Source of the DNA: Altererythrobacter sp. Root672
GTDB lineage: Bacteria; Pseudomonadota; Alphaproteobacteria; Sphingomonadales; Sphingomonadaceae
Direction of reading: 5' to 3'
NCBI RefSeq assembly: GCF_001427865.1
Contig: NZ_LMHH01000001.1
Coordinates: forward strand, 1,302,001 to 1,366,000
DNA length: 64,000 nucleotides
Shown here: positions 51,736-60,941 of the stretch, piece by piece
Position numbering within the stretch: position 1 is the first letter of the stretch
How the letters are laid out: each line of letters starts with the position of its first letter
Translations under genes and position numbers: made by a program
Notes under the pieces: generated by a model
The model's input: only the letters and a program-made list of their open reading frames with translations
Databases searched by the model: none
Told to the model about the DNA's origin: nothing

Positions 51736-52488
51736 ATGATCGGCAAAAAACTCGTGCTTGCCGCCAGCGTGGCGCTGCTGGCTTCCACCCCCGCCCTCGC
51801 CCAGGATGACAAGCTGGAAGGCGTCATCATCCGCTCCGGCGATGGCCAGGTCGTGCTTCAGGCCGGCAACACCCAGCAGACAGTCACGCTCGATTCCGAC
51901 ACGCGTATCCGCCAGACTGCGGGTGCGTTGAATGTCCGTAAGGAAGACAAGACGGCATCCGATTTGCTCCCGGGCCTGCCGATCAAGGTCCAGGGGACCA
52001 ACAACGGCAGTTCGTTCGCGGCTGACGAGATCGAATTCAAGCAGAGCGACTATCGCACCGCAGTGCAGATCAGGGCCGGACAGACCGAAACCCGCGAAGC
52101 GCTGGCGCAGACCGGCGAATTCGACGTTCGCGCAGAAACCAACGTCTACTTCGCCAGCGGTAGTTCGGCAATCAACGCCGCCGGCAAGCGCTCGCTCAAT
52201 GACCTCGCGACTCAGGCGCAGTCCATCGAAGGTTATGCCATCTCGGTTCTCGGTTATGCCGATCCCACGGGAGACGCCGCGGCCAACCAGCGGCTGAGCG
52301 ATCGCCGCGCACAGAACGTGATCGACTACCTCAAGCAGCGCCCCGGCATCCAACCCGGGCGCGTCATCGCCGCTTCGGCGATGGGTGAGGTCGATACGGG
52401 TGCCGCACCGACGACAGCCTCAAATGCCGAAGCCCGCCGCGTGACTGCCCGTGTGGTCACCAGCAAAGCCCGGCTCGCCAACCCGTAA
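51736..52488 (+). CDS. OmpA-family exported protein
   Basis: 250 residues with signal peptide ending ALA|QDD. An N-terminal DUF5666-like beta domain (LEGVIIRSGDGQVVLQAGNT ... FAADEIEFKQ) is followed by an OmpA-type peptidoglycan-binding domain: VYFASGSSAINAAGKRSLND, VLGYADPTGDAAANQRLSDR RAQNVIDYL. The Asp and Arg that grip diaminopimelate are within GYADPTG and LSDRRA. It lacks a beta-barrel, so it is a periplasmic peptidoglycan-linked protein. Confidence 0.88.
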   Translation: MIGKKLVLAASVALLASTPALAQDDKLEGVIIRSGDGQVVLQAGNTQQTVTLDSDTRIRQTAGALNVRKEDKTASDLLPGLPIKVQGTNNGSSFAADEIEFKQSDYRTAVQIRAGQTETREALAQTGEFDVRAETNVYFASGSSAINAAGKRSLNDLATQAQSIEGYAISVLGYADPTGDAAANQRLSDRRAQNVIDYLKQRPGIQPGRVIAASAMGEVDTGAAPTTASNAEARRVTARVVTSKARLANP

Positions 52489-52545
52489 GCCGCCGCCGGA
52501 CCTGCGGCTTTGGTCGCGTGATCCGTTCTATGAGGGAGGAACGCG

Positions 52546-53196
52546 ATACAGCTGTTTCTGCAAGCGCTGGCGATCTGCTTCGGGGCGATGTTCCCGATCG
52601 TGAATCCGTTCAGCACGGCGCCGCTGTTCGTTTCGCTGACCGCGGAAATGAGCCCGGAGCAGATCCGTCGGCAGGCGTTGAAGGGCTGCCTTTACGGGTT
52701 CGCCATCCTGATGGTTTTCCTGCTGCTGGGCGCGCGCATCTCCAACTTCTTTGGAATTTCCGTGCCGGGCATCCGCGTCGCCGGCGGCCTGATTATTGCG
52801 GCGGTGGGATATCGCATGCTCTTCCCCAAGCCCAAGGCGCCCGTGGCCAGTCAGGACAAGGGACCACCCCAGAGCATCGAGATCGCCTTCACGCCGATTG
52901 CCATGCCCAGTCTTGCCGGACCGGGGTCGATCTCCGTCGTTCTCGCGGGAGCAACGCGGATCCGCAGCTTCCCGGTCGACGATTGGGTTCCGATACTCGC
53001 GGGCGTGACCGTGGGACTGGCAGCGACCTTCGTCATCGCCTTCATCGTCCTTCGCGGCGCGGGGTCACTGGTTCGTTTCCTCGGCCACAACGGCATCGAT
53101 GCCATGACGCGGATCTTCGGCTTCCTGCTCATGTGCATCAGCATGGAGTTTCTGCTCGGCGGTATTGCCGAATTCTATGGCATCTCACGAGCGTGA
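52546..53196 (+). CDS. MarC family integral membrane protein
   Basis: About 216 residues with six membrane helices. The MarC signature is FGAMFPIVNPFSTAPLFVSL; further IAFTPIAMPSLAGPGSISVV. I set the start at ATA 52546, because GGGAGGA lies 5 nt upstream and the first helix begins there (QLFLQALAICFG); the first ATG, 52588, would delete most of that helix. CTG 52552 is another option. Function of MarC is unknown despite its historical link to multiple antibiotic resistance. Confidence 0.85.
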   Translation: MQLFLQALAICFGAMFPIVNPFSTAPLFVSLTAEMSPEQIRRQALKGCLYGFAILMVFLLLGARISNFFGISVPGIRVAGGLIIAAVGYRMLFPKPKAPVASQDKGPPQSIEIAFTPIAMPSLAGPGSISVVLAGATRIRSFPVDDWVPILAGVTVGLAATFVIAFIVLRGAGSLVRFLGHNGIDAMTRIFGFLLMCISMEFLLGGIAEFYGISRA

Positions 53197-53305
53197 GCGG
53201 CGGAGAGTGCGGCACAATTCCCGCCGCTATTGAGGGGTTTTCCCGGATGGTTCCGGGGTGCTCCCAGGGCCTAACTTCGATCAACTCCCGATGAGGATGA
53301 ACCCG

Positions 53306-53998
53306 ATGAAGCATAGCCTCATTGCCGCGGTCGCGGCGCTCGCATTGCTTGGGTCAGCGCCCGTCTTGGGCCAGGTGAACGAGAACCAGTGGGAAAATCT
53401 GGTTCGGGTCAAATCCGACAAGATCGACATGGTCTATCTCGCGCCCGGAGCCGACTTCCGTCCCTATACGAAAGTCATGTTCGCCAAGCCGCACCTGGCC
53501 ATGCGTGCGAACTGGATCCGCGACCAGCGACGCAACAGCTCCCAGGGCCTGCGGATCAGCGAGTCCTTTGTGCGCGACGCCCTGGACAAGGCGACCGTCG
53601 AATTTGAAGCGATATTCAAGCAGGCCTTCACCGATGCCGGCTACACGATCGTGACCACGCCGGGGCCCGATGTCCTGGAACTGGTCACCGGTGCCATCGA
53701 CATCGACGTGACCGCGCCTGACGCTCCGACCGCGGGCAGGACGCGCGTCTATTCGCAAGAGGCCGGCGCAGCGACCATCGTCATCGAAGCTCGAGATTCG
53801 ATGACCGGAGCCGTCCTTGGTCGGGCGATCGAGCGCCGCCTCGCGGGTGACAACGGTCCGTGGATCCGCAACCGCGTTACCAACCGGCACGACTTCGAGC
53901 AGATCTTCAGGCGTTGGGCCGAAGCCAGTGCGAACGGCCTGGCCGAGCTCAAGCAGCTTTCGCCAGTCGATACGGAAGGCAAAGCGCTGGCGCGCTAA
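53306..53998 (+). CDS. DUF3313 exported protein
   Basis: 230 residues with signal peptide MKHSLIAAVAALALLGSAPV LG. GAGG 9 nt upstream supports ATG 53306; further ATGs at 53291 and 53297 are alternatives. The body, with DMVYLAPGADFRPYTKVMFA, LRISESFVRDALDKATVEFE and WIRNRVTNRHDFEQIFRRWA, fits DUF3313, usually small envelope proteins without the lipobox seen in many relatives. Function unknown. Converges with kup. Confidence 0.75.
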   Translation: MKHSLIAAVAALALLGSAPVLGQVNENQWENLVRVKSDKIDMVYLAPGADFRPYTKVMFAKPHLAMRANWIRDQRRNSSQGLRISESFVRDALDKATVEFEAIFKQAFTDAGYTIVTTPGPDVLELVTGAIDIDVTAPDAPTAGRTRVYSQEAGAATIVIEARDSMTGAVLGRAIERRLAGDNGPWIRNRVTNRHDFEQIFRRWAEASANGLAELKQLSPVDTEGKALAR

Positions 53999-54001
53999 AG
54001 C

Positions 54002-55897
54002 CTAGATTTCGACCTGGCTGCCGAGTTCCACCACCCGGTTCGTGGGCAGGCGGAAGAACTCCATCGGCGTCGCCGCATTCCGCATCATCCACGCGAACAG
54101 CTTCTCGCGCCAGATCGCCATCCCGGGCTTGTCTGCGGAAAGCAGCGTCTGGCGGGAGAGGAAGAAGCTCGTCTGCATCATCTCGAACTTCCCGCCGCAC
54201 ATCTCCATCTGCTTGAGCGCGGCCGGAATGTCGGTCTCTTCCATGAAGCCGTAGTGCAGCACCACGCGATAGAAACCGTCGCGCATGTCGTGGATTTCGT
54301 ATCGGTTTTCAGGCTGGACGTAAGGCACGTCGGCAATCTGCACCGTCAGCACAACCACCCGGTCGTGCAGCACCTTGTTGTGCTTGATGTTGTGCAGCAG
54401 CGCAGAAGGCGTTCCGTGCGAGCCGGAGTTCATGAAGATCGCCGTCCCCTGAACTTTGGCAGTGCTATTGCGCGCCGACTTGGCGAAGATGTCGAGCGGA
54501 AGGCCCACCTCGCTCATCCGCTCGCGCATCAGGCGGCGGCCCTTGGCCCAGGTGGTTAGCATCGTGAAAGTGATCGCGCCGACCAGCAGCGGGAACCAGC
54601 CACCGTCCGGGATCTTGGTGAGGTTCGCGGCGAAATAGGCGCCGTCGAGCAGGAAGAAGACCGAAATCACCGCGATGACCAGCGGCAGCGGCCAATTCCA
54701 GACCCGGCGTACCAGCACCGTCAGCATGATCGTGGTACAGATCATCGTACCCGTCACGGCGATACCGTAGGCCGCGGCGAGGTTGGACGATTCCCCGAAG
54801 CTCACCACCAGCAGGATAACAAGCAGCATCAGGCTCCAGTTGACCGCGGGAATGTAGATCTGCCCGTGAGCGCTCGCCGAAGTATGACTGATGCGCAGAC
54901 GCGGCATCACGCCCAGTTGCACGGCCTGCTGCATAACCGAATAGGCGCCGGTAATCACCGCCTGGCTGGCGATGACCGTGGCCGCTGTGGCCAACAGCAC
55001 CAGGGGCAAACGCAGGTCTTCGGGGGCCAACAGGAAGAACGGGTTCTCGGCCGCAGCCGGATTGCGAAGCAGCAGCGAGGCCTGGCCGAGATAGTTGAGC
55101 AGCAATGCAGGGAAGATCAGAATGATCCAGGCGACCTGGATCGGCTTGCGCCCGAAATGGCCGATGTCGGCATAAAGCGCCTCGGCCCCGGTCAGCGCCA
55201 GGACCGCAGAGCCGAGCGCAAGGAAGGCGAGGTACGGGTCGGTGGCGAAGAAGTGGTAGATCCAGATGGGATTGAGCGCCTGGAGCACCTCGGGCCGAAG
55301 CACGATGCTCGACACGCCCAGCACGGCCAGCGTAACGAAATAGACCAGCATGACCGGGCCGAACAATGTGCCCACACGCTCCGTGCCGCGCTTCTGGATC
55401 AGGAACAGCCCAATCAGGATCCCCGACGCCGCCGGCAAGACATAGGGCGCAAAGTTGTTCTGGACCACAGTTAGGCCCTCGACCGCCGACAGCACCGAGA
55501 TCGCCGGAGTAATCATGCAGTCGCCCAGGAACAGCGCCGTGGCGAAAATGCCGAGCAGGACCAGCCCGTTGCTCCAACGCCCTCCGCTTCCGGTCTTGCG
55601 CTGGATCAGCGCGAGCAGTGCCAGGCTGCCACCTTCGCCCTTGTTGTCCGCCCGCAGTGTCAGGAACACGTATTTGCCGGTCACCAGGATCATTAGCGAC
55701 CAGAACATCACGCTGACCACACCGTAGACGTGAACGAGGTCGACCGCCAAGGGATGGTGGCCGACGAAAGTCTCCTTCATCGCGTAAAGCGGGCTGGTGC
55801 CGATGTCGCCGTAGACGACGCCTACGGCGCCCACGGCCAGCTTGGCCAACCCTGCTCTGGAACTGTCGGAGTGGTGGGAATGCGAGACGTCAGTCAT
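54002..55897 (-). CDS. kup: Low-affinity potassium transporter Kup
   Basis: 631 residues, 12 membrane helices in the first 440, then a cytosolic C-terminal domain. Kup signatures: [58 protein letters not shown] and [20 protein letters not shown]. It takes up K+ by proton symport, important in low pH or hyperosmotic conditions. No regulator is adjacent. Confidence 0.95.
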   Translation of the reverse strand: MTDVSHSHHSDSSRAGLAKLAVGAVGVVYGDIGTSPLYAMKETFVGHHPLAVDLVHVYGVVSVMFWSLMILVTGKYVFLTLRADNKGEGGSLALLALIQRKTGSGGRWSNGLVLLGIFATALFLGDCMITPAISVLSAVEGLTVVQNNFAPYVLPAASGILIGLFLIQKRGTERVGTLFGPVMLVYFVTLAVLGVSSIVLRPEVLQALNPIWIYHFFATDPYLAFLALGSAVLALTGAEALYADIGHFGRKPIQVAWIILIFPALLLNYLGQASLLLRNPAAAENPFFLLAPEDLRLPLVLLATAATVIASQAVITGAYSVMQQAVQLGVMPRLRISHTSASAHGQIYIPAVNWSLMLLVILLVVSFGESSNLAAAYGIAVTGTMICTTIMLTVLVRRVWNWPLPLVIAVISVFFLLDGAYFAANLTKIPDGGWFPLLVGAITFTMLTTWAKGRRLMRERMSEVGLPLDIFAKSARNSTAKVQGTAIFMNSGSHGTPSALLHNIKHNKVLHDRVVVLTVQIADVPYVQPENRYEIHDMRDGFYRVVLHYGFMEETDIPAALKQMEMCGGKFEMMQTSFFLSRQTLLSADKPGMAIWREKLFAWMMRNAATPMEFFRLPTNRVVELGSQVEI

Positions 55898-55984
55898 CGG
55901 GATTTAGGGCCCCCTGCGCGACTCAGTCGTGCGGAGCGCGGCGCTTAGCAGCGGCATCATGACGCCGCAATGCGTGCAGAGGGC

Positions 55985-56644
55985 TCAATCCTGTTGCGGG
56001 ACAGGTGCTTGCCCGGAAAACTGCGCGATCAGAGCATCGAGCCGTACGAGCCGTTCCTCGAGCAGCGCGCGACCTGCCGCATCCTCGGGGGAGCCTTCCA
56101 CGGTCGCCTGCCAAACGCCACGCGCTTCAATCAGCTGGCCCTGCCTGATCAGCGCCAGGCCGAGGAAATAGCCCGGGCCGACACCGTCGGGATCGAGCTC
56201 CGAGGCTCGGCGATAAGCGACCAAGGACGGCTCCGTCAGGATCCCGCCAGAGTGTTCGACCAGCGCATTGCCCAGCGCGAGCCAGGCTTCGGCATCGCGA
56301 GGATTGTCATGCACTGCCCCGCGCAACATCGCAGCGGCGTTGGCGAATTGCCCCTGACGGGCGAGCGCATCGGCGATCACCAGCTTCTTGTTCCCCGACA
56401 GAGCCGAAGATCCGATCATTTCCTTGCGCTCATCGACGTAGGAGAAGCCGGAATCGATCTCTCCTGCGGCGCGCGGCGCGGCAGGGGCGCCGGGAACGCC
56501 GGGGCTGGCCTGTACGGCATAACCCGCGAGACCGAGCGCAAGAGCGGCGGCAAACGATGTCCAGCCTTGCCTCGGAACGCCGAGTACGAAGGCGGCCAGG
56601 GCGAACGCCGCGAGGGCGACGGCTATGGCGATCAGCCAGCTCAT
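55985..56644 (-). CDS. Cytochrome c biogenesis TPR protein (CcmI-like)
   Basis: 219 residues, last of the ccm operon. Two N-terminal membrane helices (about 3-22, 30-46) and TPR units (ALARQGQFANAAAMLRGAVH; AEAWLALGNALVEHSGG; GYFLGLALIRQGQLIEARGV W). CcmI presents apocytochrome c to the haem ligation complex CcmF-CcmH. Its ATG overlaps the ccmH stop by 4 nt. It is shorter than proteobacterial CcmI of around 400 residues. Confidence 0.82.
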   Translation of the reverse strand: MSWLIAIAVALAAFALAAFVLGVPRQGWTSFAAALALGLAGYAVQASPGVPGAPAAPRAAGEIDSGFSYVDERKEMIGSSALSGNKKLVIADALARQGQFANAAAMLRGAVHDNPRDAEAWLALGNALVEHSGGILTEPSLVAYRRASELDPDGVGPGYFLGLALIRQGQLIEARGVWQATVEGSPEDAAGRALLEERLVRLDALIAQFSGQAPVPQQD

Positions 56645-57051
56645 TTTGCTTTCCTCAGCCGGCGCAGGATGATGAGTATCGCGAGCGCCATTAGCGCCAA
56701 CGGAATTGCGAACAGCGGCCAGGTCGTGGCGCTGATCTCAGGCTTGTAGCTAACGTAATCGCCGTAGCGCTCGATCAGCCAGGCGCGCACGTGCTCCGGC
56801 TCCTCGCCCGCGGCAATGCGGGTGCGGACCTGGTGGCGCATGTCGCCGGCCATCGGCGCGTCGCTGTCGGCGATCGACTGGCTCTGGCACTTGAGACAGC
56901 GGAGCGTCTCCATCAGCGCCTGAGCCTTGGCCTCTAGCTCCGGGTCGTCGAGCTGACGGTAGGCGTAGGGCGCCGGCGGGAGCGAGTCCTGCGCGGCGAC
57001 GGGAGCGGCAAGGGCCAGCAACATCGCTGCAAGGATCAGGCGCGCGTTCAT
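56641..57051 (-). CDS. ccmH: Cytochrome c maturation protein CcmH (CcmL-type)
   Basis: 136 residues: signal peptide, LRCLKCQSQSIADSDAPMAG with the redox Cys pair C52/C55, RYGDYVSYKP and a C-terminal membrane helix. It reduces and holds apocytochrome Cys in the periplasm for haem ligation. ATGA overlaps on both sides couple it to ccmG and ccmI. Confidence 0.94.
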   Translation of the reverse strand: MNARLILAAMLLALAAPVAAQDSLPPAPYAYRQLDDPELEAKAQALMETLRCLKCQSQSIADSDAPMAGDMRHQVRTRIAAGEEPEHVRAWLIERYGDYVSYKPEISATTWPLFAIPLALMALAILIILRRLRKAK

Positions 57052-57575
57052 GCGCCCGCCTTCCGCAGCTCTTCGAGCAGCTTGGGGATGTCGTTATCGC
57101 GGATGTCGCCGATGTGCTGGTAGCGGATCACGCCCTGGCCATCGATGACGAAGGTTTCGGGGACGCCCGAAGAACCAATCGACAGCTGGACGGCGCTGAT
57201 GTCATCCTTGCCGATGCGGCTGAACGGGTTGCCGTAGGCCTCAAGGAATGCGGCGACGTCTTCGGGACGGTCGCGGATGGCGACGGCGACGATGTTTGCG
57301 CCGCTTGCCTCCAGTTGCGCCAACTGCGGTGCTTCGGCCCTGCAGGGGACGCACCAGCTGGCGAAGATGTTGAGCAGCTTGGGCTGTCCGTCAGCCAGGT
57401 TGACGCTGGACAGGCCCGGCCGGTCGGCAACCGCGGCTGGCAGTTCGAACGCCGGAATCGGTTCTCCGATCATCGCGCTGTGGACGAACTCGTCCTTCGG
57501 CTGCGAAAGCTGCCAGGCAAACAGCCCGAACAGACCGGCGACCAGCGCCAATAGGACCCAACGTAGCCAGGTCAC
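57048..57575 (-). CDS. ccmG: Thiol-disulfide protein CcmG/DsbE
   Basis: 175 residues, membrane-anchored (about 5-21) periplasmic thioredoxin with FASWCVPCRAEAPQL (C75, C78) and the cis-Pro region SGVPETFVID. It keeps the haem-binding Cys of apocytochrome reduced. Overlaps ccmF and ccmH by 4 nt each. Confidence 0.95.
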   Translation of the reverse strand: MTWLRWVLLALVAGLFGLFAWQLSQPKDEFVHSAMIGEPIPAFELPAAVADRPGLSSVNLADGQPKLLNIFASWCVPCRAEAPQLAQLEASGANIVAVAIRDRPEDVAAFLEAYGNPFSRIGKDDISAVQLSIGSSGVPETFVIDGQGVIRYQHIGDIRDNDIPKLLEELRKAGA

Positions 57576-59548
57576 ACGGTCACCTCGGCCGGTTCAAGCT
57601 CAGGCACCGCCTCCGTCGATCGACGAGCAGCGATCTGCGCCTGCGCCGAACGGCGCAGGAGATCGCCCGAGAGACGGCCGACCAAGGCCAGCGAACCGCC
57701 CAGCGCGATCAGCACGCCGCCGTACCAGATCCATGTCACGAACGGCTTCCACCACAGGCGTATCTGCCAGCGCCCGCCTTCGGCCTCTCCGCCGATCACG
57801 GCGTAGAGCTGGCCGTTCCAGCGAGTGTGCAGCGCGGACTCGCTGGTCTGCTGCGGCGGAGTCCAGAAGCTGCGTGCCTGGGGCTTGAGTTCATGCTCGG
57901 CCCCGCCGTTATAGCTTGCCAACAAGCGCGCCTCGAGCGCGGTCCAGTTGGGTCCGGCGACAGGATCGACTGAGGCCAGCTTGACAGACCAAGGGCCCAC
58001 TTGCGCCGTTTCGCCCACTTTCGCGGCGACCAGCTTTTCCTTGGTAAAGGCCGTATCCGCCGCCATGCCGAACAGCGCGACCGCGATCCCGAAGTGCGCA
58101 ACCACCATGCCCCAGACCGGCAGCGGCAACCGGCGCAGCGAACGGCCGCGCAACGGGAGGACACTGCCGACGGCCACTGCGGCCGCAAGCGTCATGCCCA
58201 GCAAAGGCATGAGCGCGATCCCGGCAATCAGCCATCCGGCGAGAAGCACGGCAAAGCCCACTACTCCGATCGCGATCACCGGCAGGCGAATGCGGGCAAA
58301 GCTGTCCCGCCGCCAACGCAGCAAGGGCCCAACCGCCAGCACGACCAGCATCGGCAGGAAGAAGATCGCACCCACCGGATTGAAGTACGGCGGCCCGACC
58401 GAGACCCGCACATCGAACGCCTCGGTCAGCAGCGGATAGAGCGTGCCCAACAGCACGATGCCCAGGATCGCCGAGAGCGCCACGTTGTTCACCACCAGGG
58501 CGCCCTCGCGGCTCAGCACCGAGAAGCGCTCGCCTTCGGCAATCGTGCCGGCCCTAAAAGCAAACAGCGCCAGTGCGCCACCAATGTAGATTGCGAGCAG
58601 GACTAGGATGAACGTGCCGCGCTCGGGGTCTACGGCGAAGGCATGGACGCTAGTGAGAATGCCCGAACGCACGAGGAACGTGCCGATCATGCTCATCGAG
58701 AAGGCCACCACGCCAAGCATGATTGTCCAGGCCCTCAACGCATCGCGGGAGGCCAGCACGCTTACCGAATGGAGCAGAGCAGTCGCCGCCAGCCACGGCA
58801 TAAGCGAGGCGTTCTCGACCGGGTCCCAGAACCACCAGCCGCCCCAACCGAGCTCATAGTAAGCCCAGTAGCTGCCCGCGGTGATGCCGAGCGTGAGGAA
58901 GATCCACGCGCCGAGCACCCAGGGCCGCATGACCTTGGCGAAATCAGGCGTGACCTGCCTTGTCAGCAGCGCGCCGACCGCGAAGCTGAAGGCGATCGAG
59001 AGGCCGACATAGCCGAAGTAGAGCGTGGGCGGATGCAGCGCGAGACCGATGTCCTGCAGCAGCGGATTGAGCCCTGCCCCTTCGGCCGCCACCGGCACGA
59101 GCCGTTCAAACGGGTTCGAGGAAACCAGCAGGAAGGCATAGAAGCCGAGCCCGACAAACGCCTGCGAGGCGAGCGTGGCCAGCATGGTCCGCTCCGGCAG
59201 GCGGCGCTCAAGGAAGGCGATCAGACCGCCGGCCAGCGCCATCACCGTGACCCACAGCAGCATCGAGCCTTCGTGGTTGCCCCAGGCCCCGGCGAGCTTG
59301 AAGATGAACGGCTTGTCCGAATGCGAGTTCTTCGCGACCAGCGCGACCGACAGGTCAGTGCGCGCGAAAAGCAGGAGCAAGGCACCGAACGAAAGCGCGC
59401 ACAACAGCGCTTGAGTGACCGCGGCCGGACGAACCAGCGCAGACAGCTCCGATCGCCTCTCCCGCAAGCCCAGGAAACCGGCGAGCAGCTGGAGGCCCGC
59501 AAGGGCAGCAGCTAGCCAAAGGGCGGAAAGGCCGAATTCGGCGATCAT
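57572..59548 (-). CDS. ccmF: Haem lyase subunit CcmF
   Basis: 658 residues, about 15 membrane helices. The WWD domain reads ELGWGGWWFWDPVENASLMP W, and conserved His lie in LGLALHPPTLYFGYVGL and the HSVSVLASRDALRAW region. It attaches haem to apocytochrome c at the periplasmic face with CcmH and CcmI. ATGA overlaps at both ends. Confidence 0.96.
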   Translation of the reverse strand: MIAEFGLSALWLAAALAGLQLLAGFLGLRERRSELSALVRPAAVTQALLCALSFGALLLLFARTDLSVALVAKNSHSDKPFIFKLAGAWGNHEGSMLLWVTVMALAGGLIAFLERRLPERTMLATLASQAFVGLGFYAFLLVSSNPFERLVPVAAEGAGLNPLLQDIGLALHPPTLYFGYVGLSIAFSFAVGALLTRQVTPDFAKVMRPWVLGAWIFLTLGITAGSYWAYYELGWGGWWFWDPVENASLMPWLAATALLHSVSVLASRDALRAWTIMLGVVAFSMSMIGTFLVRSGILTSVHAFAVDPERGTFILVLLAIYIGGALALFAFRAGTIAEGERFSVLSREGALVVNNVALSAILGIVLLGTLYPLLTEAFDVRVSVGPPYFNPVGAIFFLPMLVVLAVGPLLRWRRDSFARIRLPVIAIGVVGFAVLLAGWLIAGIALMPLLGMTLAAAVAVGSVLPLRGRSLRRLPLPVWGMVVAHFGIAVALFGMAADTAFTKEKLVAAKVGETAQVGPWSVKLASVDPVAGPNWTALEARLLASYNGGAEHELKPQARSFWTPPQQTSESALHTRWNGQLYAVIGGEAEGGRWQIRLWWKPFVTWIWYGGVLIALGGSLALVGRLSGDLLRRSAQAQIAARRSTEAVPELEPAEVTV

Positions 59549-60003
59549 TGGGTTTCCGCGACCGTTTCCCGCTTCTGGGCGGCAGACATGTCCTCGAGTT
59601 CGCGCGGCATGTAGTTCTCGTCGTGCTTGGCGAGCAGGTTGTCCGCCTTGAAGGTGCCGTCGGGCCGCAACGAGCCTTCGGCGACCACGCCCGATCCTTC
59701 GACGAACAAGTCGGGCACGATGCCGGAGAAGACCACCGGAATGCGTGCAGTTCCGTCACCGACAATGAAATGGATCGTCACGCCATCGGCCATGGTCTTG
59801 AGCGACCCGGCCTCGACCATTCCGCCAAGACGCACGGCCTGGCCCGCCGCGGGCGGATTGCCTGCCATGTCGCTCGGCACGTAGAAATAGCTCGCTTGGT
59901 TGCGCAGCGCCCAGGCCGCAAGCAGTGCGGCGCCGATCAGTGCGGCGACGGCGACCAGGATCAGCACCAGGCGCTGATGCTTGGGCTTGAGCGCGCTGGT
60001 CAT
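59545..60003 (-). CDS. ccmE: Haem chaperone CcmE
   Basis: 152 residues: one membrane anchor (about 12-32) and an OB-fold that carries haem covalently on H127 in LLAKHDENYMP, with Y131 as iron ligand. It also shows VPSDMAGNPPAAGQAVRLGG MV. It ferries haem from CcmC to CcmF. Start overlaps the ccmD stop by 4 nt. Confidence 0.95.
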   Translation of the reverse strand: MTSALKPKHQRLVLILVAVAALIGAALLAAWALRNQASYFYVPSDMAGNPPAAGQAVRLGGMVEAGSLKTMADGVTIHFIVGDGTARIPVVFSGIVPDLFVEGSGVVAEGSLRPDGTFKADNLLAKHDENYMPRELEDMSAAQKRETVAETQ

Positions 60004-60140
60004 CGGGCACGAGCCCTATCGCGCCGGCTTTCGGCGGCGCGCATGGAGAGCCAGCTCCACGCCACCAGCGCCAGAGTGCCCAGCACTCCGACGGCATAGG
60101 CCGCAATCACGAAATCCCAATGGTCTAGTGCTTCGCGCAT
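60000..60140 (-). CDS. ccmD: Haem exporter accessory protein CcmD
   Basis: 46 residues: HWDFVIAAYAVGVLGTLALV membrane helix and a basic tail (MRAAESRRDRARAR), the standard CcmD design. It helps release holo-CcmE. The ATG overlaps the ccmC stop by one base and the stop overlaps ccmE, which fixes the limits of this short gene. Confidence 0.9.
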   Translation of the reverse strand: MREALDHWDFVIAAYAVGVLGTLALVAWSWLSMRAAESRRDRARAR

Positions 60141-60859
60141 CAATCCTCCAGCGCGCGCCGACGCAGCCGCGCTTCTGCCTGGACGTCGGCCAGAATCGCC
60201 CGCATCCGCGCGAGCACTACCCCGCCGAAGATGAACGAGAACCCGAGCGTCGCGACGGCAAGCGGAATGAGAAATTCGGCGGCCATGGCCGAACCGCCAG
60301 TGGTCAGGCTCGGCGGCTGGTGGAGCGAGTTCCACCACAGCACCGAGAAGTGGATGATCGGAATGTTCACCGCGCCGACGAGGCCAAAGATCGCCACGAT
60401 GCGGCTCGACGCCCCTTCCCGGTCGGACGCCTGGGCGAGCGCGATGTAGCCGAAGTAGAGGAACAGCAGCACGAGCATGCTCGTCAGGCGCCCGTCCCAC
60501 ACCCACCAGGTACCCCAGGCGGGGCGACCCCAGATCGATCCGCTGGCGAGACAGATCGCCGCGAATACCGCTCCCGGAACGGCGGTAGCCCGGGCAGCAA
60601 TCGCCGCCAGCGGGTGGCGCCAGACCAGCTCGACGAGGCTGGCGACGGCAATCGCCGTCCAACCGCCCATGCCGAGCCAGGCCGAGGGGACGTGGATGAA
60701 GACGATACGAACGGTGTCGCCCTGCAACCGCTCGGCCGGAGCGCCGAACAGGCCCCAGGCTAGCGAACCGGAAGTCAGCACGAGGCCAGCCAGCAACAAA
60801 GCCGGGGTCAGCCAGCGGGCGATCCGCAGGAAGCGGGCAGGATTAGCGAAGCCATGCAT
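60140..60859 (-). CDS. ccmC: Haem exporter protein CcmC
   Basis: 239 residues from ATG 60859; the frame runs to 60910. Six membrane helices. The tryptophan-rich WWD domain is WGRPAWGTWWVWDGRLTSML, with His in FIHVPSAWLG and IIHFSVLWWNSLHQ. It loads haem onto CcmE. First gene of the seven-gene minus-strand ccm operon here; ccmA and ccmB are not in the window. Confidence 0.94.
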   Translation of the reverse strand: MHGFANPARFLRIARWLTPALLLAGLVLTSGSLAWGLFGAPAERLQGDTVRIVFIHVPSAWLGMGGWTAIAVASLVELVWRHPLAAIAARATAVPGAVFAAICLASGSIWGRPAWGTWWVWDGRLTSMLVLLFLYFGYIALAQASDREGASSRIVAIFGLVGAVNIPIIHFSVLWWNSLHQPPSLTTGGSAMAAEFLIPLAVATLGFSFIFGGVVLARMRAILADVQAEARLRRRALED

Positions 60860-60941
60860 GGTCCGCGCGCGGCTTTGGCAGGTCAGGGTTCCGCGAGCAA
60901 GGGGCGACACGCGGCGTTTCGGACAAAATCAACGAAAGGGT

